From Leptodactylus fallax (lineage: Eukaryota > Chordata > Amphibia > Anura > Leptodactylidae), in the NCBI GenBank assembly GCA_947044405.1, contig CAMRHE010000063.1, forward strand, positions 6,257,501-6,321,500: a stretch of DNA of 64,000 bases, in the 5' to 3' direction. Each line of letters opens with the position of its first letter. Position 1 is the first letter of the stretch. The notes below the pieces were generated by a model, which worked only from the letters and a program-made list of their open reading frames with translations, ran no database searches and was not told the origin of the DNA. Below are positions 42,784-54,420 of the stretch, in pieces. A program made the translations under genes and the position numbers.

Positions 42784-43504
42784 GTATGAGATGTCTTGGA
42801 GATGGGGGGGGGGGGGGGGGTGAGTCTTGAGATGCAGCAGTGAGATTCCTGGAGATGTCAACTTTGTATGTGTGATGCTGTAGCATATGGGGTGTAGTGA
42901 AGGGCTCCATGGATGCATGACTAACCCTCCAGTGTCAATGGCTGAGTCACTGCTGGAGCTCCGAGCAGATCCCTGGCTAATATTGGGGGTATTAACCATT
43001 GCAGCACCGCCAGCTGGAGTACAAGGGGTAGCTGTGGGATTTGCAGTGCAGAGGAATTGTCCTAGCCTGTGGATGGCTCCTCAAGTCCTTACCTGACTGA
43101 CCTACATTGTGCATGCCTAGGACTCAATGCAGAAGAAGCCGCATTGCCTTTGTATAAGCGCAGCAGGGACATGAATATGTGTATGCAATGCTTTCCCCTA
43201 CATAGGATGCAGAGCTATATCTGTTCTGTGAGTATGCCGGAGGAGGGGGAAGGGGTACACTTGCCAAATGCTTCAGCAGCTACAGACAGAGAGACTGGCA
43301 CATTGTGCCCTTGACATAGGACTTGTGAATGGGGCTGTGCTAAGGTGTAAGGTGCATAGTCAATGCAATACAGGTGCAGGCAGGTGTAGGGATGGGGGGC
43401 AGGACATGGTGTTAGTGGTGGGGGGTTCATTTAAGGTAGTGGAAATTGGGATATTCATTTACTGTGCTAGTGTGTATAGTCTGGGAGTGGAAAACATCAT
43501 GAAT
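42784..43504. other. Proposed intron start; no gene recognised
   Basis: The G17 run at 42804-42820 is followed by low-copy DNA. Frames at 42887-43507 on both strands lack motifs. Confidence 0.4.
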
Positions 43505-43965
43505 TAATTTACTAAGATTGTGGGAGTCTTGTATATAGTCTGTGAGAAGGGGGCATACTATACATGTGTAATATATTCATTTACTAAGATTGTGTGGGGG
43601 TCTTATATATAGTCTGTGAGTGGGGGGCATACTATACATGTGTAATATATACATTTACTAAGATTGTGTGGGGGTCTTATATATAGTCTGTGAGTGGGGG
43701 GCATACTATACATGTGTAATATATACATTTACTAAGATTGTGTGGGGGTCTTATATATAGTCTGTGAGTGGGGGGCATACTATACATGTGTAATATATTC
43801 ATTTACTAAGATTGTGGGGGTCTTGTATATACAGTATATAATATATTCATTTACTGAGCTTGTGTGGGGGTCTTGTATATACAGTAGGCTGTGAGTGGGG
43901 GGTATACTATACATGTGTAATATATACATTTACTGAGCTTGTGTGTTGGGGTCCGTTCCATCAAA
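43505..43965. repeat. 74-base tandem repeat, about 6 copies
   Basis: TTTACTAAGATTGTG starts near 43508, 43580, 43654, 43728 and 43802; the unit continues GGGGGTCTTATATATAG and GGGGGGCATACTATACATG. The outer copies are more diverged. Confidence 0.93.
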
Positions 43966-44082
43966 GTATTCTGTATACTGTAGGTATGCAGTGAGTGGGG
44001 GATATAGGTGCACACATGTAGGTGGACTGTATTAATTTTCTGTATTTGTGTGCTGGGGTCCTGTTTACAGACTGTGGGTGTC

Positions 44083-44331
44083 ATAGATAGATAGATAGAT
44101 AGATAGATATAATAGATATGTGTAAGATATGTGTATATGTAGCTATGGATATATAGATTAGGAAACAGATATTCATTTGCTGTTCTTGTGTGTTGGGCCC
44201 CTGTATTTGCAGACATTGGGTGGCAAAAATAGATTAGAAAAAGGAATAGATAGAAAGATATATATATAGAGATAGATAGATAAATAGATATGAGATAGAT
44301 AGATAGATACTGTAGATAGATAGATAGATAT

Positions 44332-44366
<35 letters not shown>

Positions 44367-44430
44367 ATAGATATGAGATAGATAGATAGATAGATAGATA
44401 GATACTGTAGCTAGATACCTTATATATATA
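44083..44430. repeat. (GATA)n microsatellite with interruptions
   Basis: Two clusters: 44083-44112 and about 44260-44410, with TACTGTAG and TGAGATA interruptions repeated twice. Open frames on the minus strand are repeats of Ile/Tyr/Leu/Ser codons. Confidence 0.96.
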
Positions 44431-45525
44431 TATATGCATATTCTACAGGGCATCATTATATAATATTTCACATTTTACACCAACCTATTCTGCAGCGCAG
44501 TACACATAAAGTATCCCATTAGCTCCTCTGTGTGTATTAGGGGTATATAGCTACCATTTTTTTATGATATGTATATACCATACACACAGGTGTTATGTGG
44601 TATATACATGTAAGTGCTGTGTATACAGGTCCTGTGTATATGCTGCCAGTACTACGGCCACTTGTCATACTGTAAATTTGACTCGTGCAGTTGTAAGGAG
44701 TCTGTATATAATGTATATAGTATGTATATAGTATATAATGTATATAGTTGTGGGGTATATATAGGTGTGGTTTTTGTATTTATTTCTACTGTACAAAGAC
44801 TGAAAATTCACATCCAAATCCACATTAAAATCGGCCTGTGGACAAATCTGTGGCATAAAATGATGCCGTGTGTGAATTCATCCTTAGGGGCTTCAATAAG
44901 TCACCCAGTCTATGGAGACGGCAGATGACACCTGCTTGATGTTTTCCCAAGCCTCATAGACTACAATGGAGATGTCCACACACATATATAGACATGGCTT
45001 CTGTATGTACGCCATAAGGGTCCCCTCATCAGGACCCCTCTCCTCTTCGGGACACACCAGAGTGTCGCCACATGGCGGGCTCAGCTCATTTATGTATTAA
45101 GTAAGGTCGTTCATTTGAATTGTCAGCATGTAATACCAATTTTCACCTGTAGAGGTGACTGCAGAGTCAAGAGGAAGGTATGTGTGGCTGTCTCCACTGG
45201 GGGCTCCATATCTTTCCGTATAGAAAATGTTTCCCCCTTGACGGAAGGAAAAGTGGGAACACCAAAAAGTACACTGAGCGCCCCTTTCATCCTGTTGCCA
45301 ATGCCTAGTTTGCCTATATGATATGTAGATCTCTCCATGTGATCACAGTGTGATCTGGGACCTACTAATACATGCTGCAGTTGGGGTCTGTGTGTACATT
45401 TGTGATCTATCCTGTTGGAGAGCAGATGTGTATTACTCATTTCGGGAGGGGGACTACAACCCATTGGGACCTGCATGGACTCTTCTGATGTATTCATTCT
45501 CCTATCCCCTTGCACCGAGGGTAGG
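44431..45525. other. Low-copy DNA with a MITE fragment (44795-44883)
   Basis: GAAAATTCACATCC and the inverse GTGTGAATTCATCC before TTA resemble both ends of a short TTCACA-type MITE. No gene is visible. Confidence 0.45.
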
Positions 45526-45527
45526 GG

Positions 45528-46690
45528 GTGATTGCCGCAGGACCCTCCCACAGTACCATAGTGATTGCCGCGGGACCCTCCCACAGTACCATAGTGATTG
45601 CCGCAGTACCCTCCCACAGTACCATAGTGATTGCCATAGGACCCTCCCACAGTACCATAGTGATTGCCGCAGGACCCTCCCACAGTACCATAGTGATTGC
45701 CACAGGACCCTCCCACAGTACTATAGTGATTGCCACAGGACCCTCCCACAGTACCATAGTGATTGCCACAGGACACTCCCACTGTGCCATAGTGATTGCC
45801 GCAGGACCCTCCAACAGTGCCATAGTGATTGCTGCAAGACCTTCCCACTGTGCCATAGTGATTGCTGAAGGACCCTCCAACAGTACCATAGTGATTGCCA
45901 CAGGACCCTCTCACAGTGCCATAGTGATTGCTGCAGGACCTTCCCACTGTGCGATAGTGTTTGCCTGCAGGACCCTCCCACAGAGCCATAGCGATTGCTG
46001 CAGGACCCTCCCACAGTGCCATAGTGATTGCCGCAGGACCCTCCAACAATGCCATAGTGATTGCCACAGGACTCTCTCACAGTGCCATAGTGATTGCCAC
46101 AGGACCCTCTCACAGTGCCATAGTGATTGCCACAGGACCCTCTCACAGTGCCATAGTGATTGCCACAGGACCCTCCCACAGTGCCATAGTGATTGCCACA
46201 GGACACTCCCACTGTGCCATAGTGATTGCCGCAAGACCTTCCCACTGTGCCATAGTGTTTTCCGCAGGAACCTCCCACAGTGCCATAGTGATTACTGGAG
46301 GACCATCACACGGTGCCATAGTGTTTGCCACAGGACTCTCCTACAGAGCCATACTGATTGCTGCAGGACCCTCTCACAGTGCCATAGTGATTGCCACAGG
46401 ACCCTCCCACAGTGCCATAGTGATTGCCACAGGACACTCCCACTGTGCCATAGTGATTGCCGCAAGACCTTCCCACTGTGCCATAGTGTTTGCCGCAGGA
46501 ACCTCCCACAGTGCCATAGTGATTACTGGAGGACCATCACACGGTGCCATAGTGTTTGCCACAGGACTCTCCTACAGAGCCATACTGATTGCTGCAGGAC
46601 CCTCCCACAGTGCCATCGAGATTGCGGCAGGACGCTCCCACTGTGCTATAGTGTTTGCTGTAGGACCCTCTCATGTTATTACCATGAAAG
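45528..46690. repeat. 33-base minisatellite, about 35 copies, with 231-base higher-order repeat
   Basis: The unit is GTGATTGCCGCAGGACCCTC then CCACAGTACCATA (33 bases). A variant block around ATTACTGGAGGACCATCACA occurs at 46291 and again at 46522, exactly 231 bases (7 units) apart, showing a recent seven-unit duplication. Since 33 is divisible by three and the unit lacks stops in several frames, long frames (up to 412 residues) exist on both strands at once. This is expected from the repeat and is not evidence of coding. Confidence 0.97.
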
Positions 46691-46779
46691 CTCCAGAAGC
46701 CTATCCAGTTCCTATATAGTAGATGTTGGACCTGAAAAGATGAGGTGCTCTATGCATGGTGGGTAATTGCCTGGTACTC

Positions 46780-47470
46780 TGGCAGTATTCACCAGGGCAC
46801 TGTATGGCACTATTTATCAATAATAACATAGATGATAAGGTTGGGTAAAGACAAAAGTTCATCAAGTCTGACCTAAAGGGTACTTTCTGGCACTTATCAG
46901 GATACTGTATGGCAGTATTAATCAAGGCATGAAATTGTACTATTTAGGCTACCATGACACTGTATGGCACTAATCATCAAGGCAGTGCATAGCAACATAT
47001 TTATCAATGCACTGTGTTGCACCATTTATTAAGGTACTGTATGGCGCTATTCATCAATGTAGTGCAAGAAACTAACCTTTAAGGCAGTTTATAGCACTAT
47101 TAATCAAGTCCCATGTGGCACTAAAAAAAAATCTACTATATGGCCTATTTATCAGAACACTGTGTGTCACTAATAATAAATTCTCTATATGGTATTATTC
47201 ATCAAGGTAGTGTATGGTAATGTATGATACTATTAATCGGGGCACTGTATGATGCTATTAATTGGGGCACTGTATACTAGTATTAATCAGGACACTGTAT
47301 GGTACTATTAATCAGGACACTGTATGGTACTATTAATCGGGGCTCTGTATGGTACTGTTAATTGGAGCACTGTATGGTACAATCAACTAAGACACTGCAG
47401 TATTTCTCAGGGCACTGTAGGGCACTATCCATCAGGGCATGGTTTGGCACAATTATTAAGAGACTGATCT
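46780..47470. repeat. Diffuse repeat of CACTGTATGGCACTATT-ATCA motifs
   Basis: GCACTGTATGG-like cores occur about every 30-40 bases, with TATTAATCAGG or TATTTATCAA in between. Spacing is irregular. A similar diffuse pattern lies at 57420-57840. Confidence 0.8.
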
Positions 47471-47784
47471 GCCTTGATATCACTCGGCCTGTAGACACGG
47501 ACCACTGGCACTGTGACAAATGTGACCCTGTGCACCAAAAACCATACACAGCAGAGCCGAGTCTGTCATGGTGTTGCATAGATGAGATTGTAATTTAGCA
47601 CAGCCCAAAGCAATATCTCGATTCAGAGGTTTGTGACCCAGCTCAAAAGAGTTCAAGGACATGTTAAGCTCTGCTACATCTGTAGTGATCTACTTATGGC
47701 TGGGGCAGAGATGAACAGGAGGAGGAGGTGTAGAGTAGATTCCACTACGGTCAGGCTTAGCCCATTAAAGAGTCTGGTGCTAGG

Positions 47785-48035
47785 TGATCTGCCCTGATCT
47801 GCTGGGGGCACTACCATGATCTGCTGGGGGCACTACCATGATCTGTTGGGGGCACTGCCATGACCTAGGTGTTGGGAAATCTGCCCTGACCTGCTGGGGG
47901 ATCTGCCCTGACCTGCTGGGGGCACTGCCATGACCTAGGTGTTGGGGGATCTGCCCTGACCTGCTGGGGGCACTGCCATGACCTAGGTGTTGGGGGATCT
48001 GCCCTGACCTGCTGGGGGCACTGCCATGATCTGCT
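47785..48035. repeat. 48-base minisatellite, about 5 copies
   Basis: The unit GTTGGGGGATCTGCCCTGAC, CTGCTGGGGG, CACTGCCATGACCTAG recurs with 48-base spacing (47941, 47989). Shorter 24-base steps precede it (47795-47850). A 147-residue minus frame is a repeat artefact. Confidence 0.92.
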
Positions 48036-48279
48036 AATTGCTTCTGCAGCAAATTGCTGCAGCAGAGTCCTGCATCACCATGAGAGCAGAAGAGTAGCAC
48101 ATGTGGCAGTGTCAGCCCGCAGTGCGCAGGTGCAGAGCAGTCAGGAGCTCTCCATGGTGCTGCAGGACAGGAGGAGGAGGAGGAGGCAAAGTCAGCTCTG
48201 CTGTGCACTGCGGCTGGTGTCATAGAGATTCATAGCTCTGATGCCCTGCAGTGAATGGCAGCTCCAAGGAGCATTTCTG
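48036..48279. other. No gene recognised
   Basis: A short GC-richer stretch with a GGAGGA run near 48170-48184. Confidence 0.4.
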
Positions 48280-49545
48280 ACATTTCATGGATCTATTTAT
48301 TTTTGCCAGATATAGCAGAGCTGACTATATGTGATGATATAGCAGAGAAGAGTTTGTCACATACATATAGCCAATGTGACTCAACTGAGTTTTAGATGCT
48401 GCAGCGCTTCATATGTCTGATGATGTAGTGGAGATGAGTTTGTGACTTATTCTGGAGCAGTGTTTGTCCCATTAGGCAGATGTTACAGAGCTGAGTATGT
48501 CTGGTGGACTAGCAGAGCTGAGTGAGCAGCTGTGGTTGTCATATTTAGCACTCCTGTGCTGTATTGTTGAGTACAGTGTTACTGAGATGTAGCAGCCATG
48601 TGTTTGTCAGGTGTTGGGCAGTTGTACTTGTCAGACGTTTGTCTGATGTAGCTGTGCTGAGTATGTTAGATATTGTGTTTGTCAACTCTTTATCTGGTGA
48701 TGTAGTAGAGCTGAGTTTGTTATATCCGGCAGGGCAAGTTTTAAATGTTACAGAGCCAGGTATGCTTAATGTAGCAGATGTGAGTTTGTAACATAGTCTG
48801 GCACTGTTTGATTTGGCAGAGCTAAGTCCCAGATGTTACAGAATTGAGTATGTCTGATGGTGTAGGAAAGCTGAGTTTGACAGGTGTTGGGCAGTTCTGT
48901 TTAACACATGTGGCACAGCTGACTTTCCTATAGCAAAGACCTAAATCTATCCAATATTAAACTGTGCTCAGTTTGTTAGATATTGTGGGGCCGTGCATGT
49001 CAGAACTGCACTGATCAGATGTAGCAGAGTTGGGTTTCAGATGTGGCAGTGCTAATTATGTCAGCTGTAGTGGCCCTGAGCTTGTATTTTGGAACAGTGT
49101 TTGATGTGGCAGAGCTAGGCTCCAGCTGTTATAGAGTTAAGTATTTCTGATGGTGCAGCAGAGCTGAGTTCGTTACAAATAAGGATGCTGTGTTTCAGTT
49201 GCAGAGTATGTCCCTTTATGCAGCAGTGTTAAATTTGTCAGCTATTGTGTGGCTGTGTCTGTCAGAGATAGTCTCAGCATATTTGAGAATGTAGTCGACA
49301 TGAGTCGGTGGTAAAATATTATACAACTGTTTTTGATGTAGCAGAGCTGCGTTTGTCTGATTATGTAGCCTGCATACTTTTGAGTAATTTTTGTCTCATG
49401 ATGTAGCAGAGCTGAGTAGTCAAATATCTTACAACTGTTTTTGATGTAGCTGTGCTGAGTTTCAGATGTTTCTGTTACTGAGTAATTTTGACTATTGATG
49501 TAGCAAAGCTGTGTTTGTCATATGAGATGCTGCTCCCTCTTCTTA
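48280..49545. repeat. Diffuse GATGTAGCAGAGCTGAGTTTGT array
   Basis: Dozens of cores like TAGCAGAGCTGAGTTTGTCA and CAGATGTTACAGAG recur irregularly through 1.2 kb. Local spacing varies from about 30 to 70 bases, so this is an old, heavily diverged tandem repeat. Confidence 0.85.
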
Positions 49546-49669
49546 CTCCTTGAGTCTCTTATGGCGGTCGGTCATTGTAGCACTGACGCCACCAAAGTGA
49601 CATGTATTTTTATGACTCCCACTCATTTTAATAGAGACCAGGACCTAAAGAGTCAATTTTATGCCTCTC

Positions 49670-49935
49670 GCCCCACGACATAATACACACTGTGCACACA
49701 AATGGCATTCTGGCATCATAGCGGCAGCCACTTTTGTAAAACTGACAGCAGGAAGTGCAGCCATATTGGTTGTCAGCCTTATTATCTTCCAAAAACTGAT
49801 AACCTGATGTCGTTTTTGTTCTATCAGTAACAAAGTTGCAATTTACCTAGAAGCTAATTCCAAGGTAACAACCAATATGGCCGCACTTCCTCTTAACGCC
49901 TTTAAAAAATGGCCACCACAGCAAAAAGAGAAAAA
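49670..49935. mobile_element. Foldback element with AATATGGCCGCACTTCC arms
   Basis: GGAAGTGCAGCCATATTGGT (49752-49771) pairs with ACCAATATGGCCGCACTTCC (49870-49889), extended by GCCACTTTTGTAAAA against AAAAAATGGC. No target duplication was determined. Confidence 0.75.
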
Positions 49936-50168
49936 TACCAGTATCTCTGCAAGTAAAGGAGACACAACAACCAAACTTTGGCTGCTGCTCTAATTTTTAA
50001 TCTACTAATATATGGCCAGGTTTATATTTTGGATGTAAATTCCCTTTAAGGGGTTTATTTTGGAGGAGTTTCCCTTTAATATGAAGAGGTAACATGCTGT
50101 AATAATATCCACTGTATTGTATACAGGATTGATGTGACATTGACGTAGATAATTGAATGCGCTAGTGA
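49936..50168. other. TTAAGGGG motifs, no gene
   Basis: CCCTTTAAGGGGTTTATTTT at 50041-50060 joins two opposed TTAA-type termini back to back; TTTCCCTTTAA follows at 50071. Possibly abutting MITE ends. Confidence 0.4.
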
Positions 50169-50331
50169 TGTTCCTCTGTTACTACTCCTGGAAATGTATG
50201 AATACATTGATAAGTGGACATTACCAGTCCCCGTGTGTAAGGAGAGGAGACATTAACAAGGACAATGATGACACCTGGTTGTATAGTTATATATACATTT
50301 CCAGGAGGAACAACAGAGGGCCAACACAATG
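50169..50331. mobile_element. Foldback with GGAAATGTATGAATACATT arms (copy 2, most complete)
   Basis: The left arm TTCCTCTGTTACTACTCCTG and the right arm CAGGAGGAACAACAGAGG are inverted, with GGAAATGTATGAATACATT against ATATATACATTTCC inside. About 160 bases. Confidence 0.8.
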
Positions 50332-51002
50332 CCAGTTCCAATAGATTGTGCTCTAGAATTTTTATTTGACAAGTATTACTCTTTCTGTTGTGATGTCAGT
50401 GCTGTGTGTTCTGAACCAATCAGATGTTTCCTCTGAAGCCCCTCCTCCTCTGACTCCTTCCTGTCTCCTATCTACAGTTTTACCCTAGATGGATTTTTGG
50501 GTGACCGAGAAGGTTTCTGAACATTTACAGACATCCTGTTGTGTCTAAGGGGTTGAGTTTGCTCCAAGTCTTTGACAACCCCTTTAAGGTGTCAGTACTT
50601 GAGCAATATCCTTATATAGCCTTACTCTATCATCTATGCCTTTAAGAACAATTAGAAGTGCATCAGGCAGCATGGTGACTACGGAGAATATCTGGGGTGC
50701 GGTTTGTGGCGTTGTCATTTGTCAGTTTCTATAGATGTTTTGCATTTCCCATTTCTGCTGATGAGAAGTCATATATAATCCCCGGATAAATAGCAAATGT
50801 ACAGTCACGGGAAATAGTTCTTACTAATAACATTCCCTCTGTAGTGTGAAAATTACTGTAAAAAAAGCAATTACTGTGGATTGGGAAGACGCTGGTTAAT
50901 TTATTAACTTAATGATTTACATCTCAGCATTGTGTCTAATAGTCATTAGTGTACGGCAGATAGAGAGGGATTAATAGTGTAAGAGGCATAGCAGTGATAG
51001 AA
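50332..51002. other. Low-copy DNA; TTAA foldback terminus at 50584
   Basis: TTGTGTCTAAGGGGTTGAG (50542) and GACAACCCCTTTAA (50574-50587) could be ends of a small foldback. Remaining sequence is unassigned. Confidence 0.4.
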
Positions 51003-51023
51003 TAATACATAGATAAAGTGATC

Positions 51024-51054
<31 letters not shown>

Positions 51055-51083
51055 GATAGATAGATAGATGATAGATAGATAGG

Positions 51084-51133
<50 letters not shown>

Positions 51134-51148
51134 GAGATAGATAGATAC

Positions 51149-51181
<33 letters not shown>

Positions 51182-51182
51182 G

Positions 51183-51220
<38 letters not shown>

Positions 51221-51231
51221 GTGATAGATAG

Positions 51232-51281
<50 letters not shown>

Positions 51282-51346
51282 GTGATAGATAGGAGATGGA
51301 TGAATAGATAGATAGATAGATGTGATTGGTAGATAGTTAGAAAGAT

Positions 51347-51392
<46 letters not shown>
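51003..51392. repeat. (GATA)n microsatellite, compound
   Basis: GATA runs of up to 12 units, interrupted by GGAGATA, GGTGATA and TGATA in repeating order. It ends abruptly at GGCTTGAAAAAGG. Confidence 0.98.
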
Positions 51393-51394
<2 letters not shown>

Positions 51395-51493
51395 GCTTGA
51401 AAAAGGTCCATTAAGGACTGAAATGTTGCACTGGGCTAATAAAAGTCCCCTTTGTTTTTTGACATTGGAGTGCTGCCTACTTTATTGGATTTA
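51393..51493 (+). repeat. Microsatellite-linked GGCTTGAAAAAGG module
   Basis: About 100 bases starting GGCTTGAAAAAGGTCC, with GGACTGAAATGTTGCACTGG and a closing TACTTTATTGGATTTA, placed between two GATA tracts. The first 13 bases match, in inverse, a module next to the ATT block at 58140. Confidence 0.75.
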
Positions 51494-51684
51494 GATAGAT
51501 AGATAGATAGTCTAAGCTTGGTGTCTAATAATTATTAGTGTAGAGAAGATAGAAAGGAGTTAGAATAAAGAGCATGTTATATCTGTGAAGATAGACAGAT
51601 ACGAGGTACATAGACTTATAGAAGGATAGATAAGTAGATAGATAGATAGATAGAATGATATATAGATAGATAGAATGATAGCGT

Positions 51685-51719
<35 letters not shown>

Positions 51720-51722
51720 TTC
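51494..51722. repeat. (GATA)n tracts after the module
   Basis: A short GATA run at 51494-51510, low-copy DNA, then GATA tracts at 51630-51720. Confidence 0.9.
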
Positions 51723-51818
51723 CCTGAAATGAATGAATGGCCCATGTTATGTATGGTGCTGGGTCCTCCAAAGTTGAAGGCACTTTTTGTGGTTGCAGTG
51801 AGGGTCCTGAACAGGTTA

Positions 51819-52244
51819 GAGTGGGTTCACACCTGCGCTTGAGTCCGTCCGCTGCCAATCCGAGTGAAAATCTCGGGAAACAGGATAGGCATCGGAATAC
51901 CAACAGATTAGCGACGCGTTGGTTAAAAACCCATTCTTTTGAATGGGTTTTTAAAGCAATGTGCGGGTGTGTGCTTACACCCTCTGCGCTGCAAAGCCGT
52001 TTTTTTTTTTCGTCGGACACGAAGTCCTGCATGTTTGCCTTTGTTTCCAACGAAAAAAAAAAACGGCTTCTCAGCGCAGAGGGTGTAAGCGCACACCACG
52101 CGCATTACTTTAAAAACCCATTCAAATGAATGGGTTTTTAACCAACGCGTCGCTAACCTGTCGGTATCCGATGCCTATCCTGTTTCCCAAGATTTTCACT
52201 CGGATTGGCAGCGGACGGACTCAAACGCAGGTGTGAACCCACCC
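51819..52244. mobile_element. 426-base palindromic Harbinger-like MITE
   Basis: TTA flanks both ends (51816-51818 and 52245-52247). Ends read GAGTGGGTTCACACCTGCG and, in reverse complement, GGGTGGGTTCACACCTGCG. The arms are nearly complementary for about 200 bases each, including ACGCGTTGGTTAAAAACCCA with its inverse and CGCAGAGGGTGTAAG with its inverse. Three-base TTA targets and GGG starts fit PIF/Harbinger non-autonomous elements. Confidence 0.9.
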
Positions 52245-52247
52245 TTA

Positions 52248-53104
52248 CCCCCCTATAGACTAGGTCAGATTTGTAATAGGTGTTGGCAGGTCGGACTATC
52301 CCTTTAATAACCTAATTCAGACTAGTCCAGCGTGTGAGACTTCCAAGGTGTAATAAACCCGTCTGATGCAGTTAAATACATCTCATGAATTTGGGTTTAG
52401 GCTCCTGGATGTATACAGAGATCTGATGATTTGTGGCAGCCGTCCCCTGTAATAGGTGAATCTTTCATGTACCGCAGTAGACAGTGTATCAGCGAGCTGC
52501 GCTCTGCCCTGGAGGTAACTCGCAGATGTGACACTTTATAGGGATTGGTCATTTTTGGAGAGAAGGTGAATTGTGGTCTGTCACAAAGACAATTCTTACG
52601 GCCAGGAAGAGATTTTGGAAAAATACAACTGAAAATTGTAAAAAAAAAAATTATTATACTGTATTAATCCAGTGATTTGGGTCGCAGCCCAGATGACAGC
52701 AGGGAGCTCTGATGTGGAGACGAAGCCAGGGGAAGGCAAAGGTAGGTCAAGGACCGAGTAGAATAGCAGAGAGAAAATGAGATTAAAAAGAAAAGACCAA
52801 AAAATGATGCTATACTATACAAGTCTGTTTATAAAAAATGTATAAAAAACAGGATTTTCAGTGGCGAGACTGATCCAAAGGTGGAAGGGTTTGGGACAGA
52901 TGCCCAAAATAGAATGTGAACGCAAACTCTACTAGCACTTTTCTTTTGTCAATTCAGTCTTCTGCTTCTGTTTTTGGGAAATTCCAGATTATATCACAAT
53001 TCAATTCTGGTAATAAGTACCAGATTGTTGAATTTTATGGACTATCGGAGGCCAAATTAAAAAAATTAATGATATAATACCTAGATACAACCTTTTGATG
53101 TTTG
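52248..53104. other. Low-copy DNA, no gene
   Basis: CTATCCCTTTAATAACC at 52296-52312 is a lone TTAA-type end. The rest is unassigned. Confidence 0.4.
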
Positions 53105-54420
53105 TTTAGAGATGTAAGGTTGCAGGAGAAACACAATTTATTACAATTTTTACCATGATATTTGCAAAATTGGGAATAATGGGGAATACGTAGTCCCTGG
53201 CTGGTGCTAGGAGTCTACGAAATTGAAATTGAAGAAATTTCATTATACATTGCCGAGATAACTGGCGAGAAATTTTATTGTTTCTTAAAAGATGCAAGGT
53301 TGTTGGAGAGACACAATTTATCAAAATTGTTACCATGATTTTTGGAAAATTTGAAATAAGGTTAGAATAATGTTTGGAATAAGATTGCTAGAGAGACAAT
53401 TAATCAAAATTGTTACCATGATTTTTGTAAAATTTGGAATAATGGGGAATACGTAGTCCCTGGTTGGTGCTAGTGCAAGGTGTGCCTGAATCTACTCCAG
53501 TCAAATAAAATAAATTTCAATATACATTTCTTATTTATCTGGTAAGAATCTTTATTGTCTCATAAAAGATGGAAGGTTGCTGGAGAGACACAATTTATTG
53601 CAATTTTTACAATAATTTTTGCAAAATTTCTTAATTTCTTAAATTAATTTCTTTCTATATTACCTAGATAACTGGTGAGAACCTTTTGACTTTCCTTTAA
53701 AGATAGAAAGTTGCTGGAGAGACACAATTTATAGAAATTTTTGAAAAATTTCGAATAATGGGGAATATGTCTAGTCCCTGGCTGGTGCTAGTACAGGGCA
53801 TGCCTGAATCTATGCCAGTCAGAAACTAGGAATCTACAACAGTCAAATCAAAGACATTTTCATTATACTTTGTTAGATAACTGGTGAGAGCCTTTATGGT
53901 TTCTTAAAAGATGGAAGGTTGCTGGAGAGACACAATTTATTGCAATTTTTATCATGATTTTTGCTAAATTTTAGCAAAATAGGGAATACATAGTCCCTGG
54001 TTGGTGCTAGCGCAAGGTGCGCCGGAATCTACACAAGTACAATTAAAGAACTTTCATTATATATTTCCTATATGCCTGGTGAGAACCTTTATTGTTTCAT
54101 AATAGATGAAAGGTTGCAGGAAAGACACAATATATTGCAGTTTTTGCGATGATTTTTGCAAAATTTCCATAAAATGGGGAATACATAGTCCCTGGTTGGT
54201 GCTAGTGCAAGGTGCGCCAGAATCTACACAAGTCAAATGAATTTCTTTCTATATTACCTAGTCAAATGGAGAGAACCTTTCAACTTTTATTTAAAGATGG
54301 AAAGTTGATGGAGAGACACAATTTATCAAAATTTTTACCGTGATTTTTGCAAAATTTGGAATAATGGGGAATACATAGTACCAGGCGTGCCTGAATCTAT
54401 GCTAGTCAGAAACTGGTGTA
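53105..54420. repeat. About 190-base tandem array, about 8 units
   Basis: The phrase GGTTGCTGGAGAGACACAAT or variants starts near 53118, 53296, 53384, 53574, 53711, 53918, 54113 and 54303. Full spacing is 178-207 bases, with two truncated units (88 and 137). Other unit parts are GGGGAATACGTAGTCCCTGG and GAATCTACACAAGTCAAAT. Confidence 0.93.

Noticed and set aside
45528..46766. Long open frames (412, 252 and 172 residues plus; 314, 185 and 135 residues minus) as repeat proteins
   Set aside because: They overlap one another in several frames of a 33-base (11-codon) minisatellite. No start context, signal or splice structure is present; openness follows from the unit length.
47780..48223. 147-residue frame with SGQIPQHLGHGSAPSR repeats
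   Set aside because: It is a 48-base minisatellite read in one frame; no other evidence of coding.
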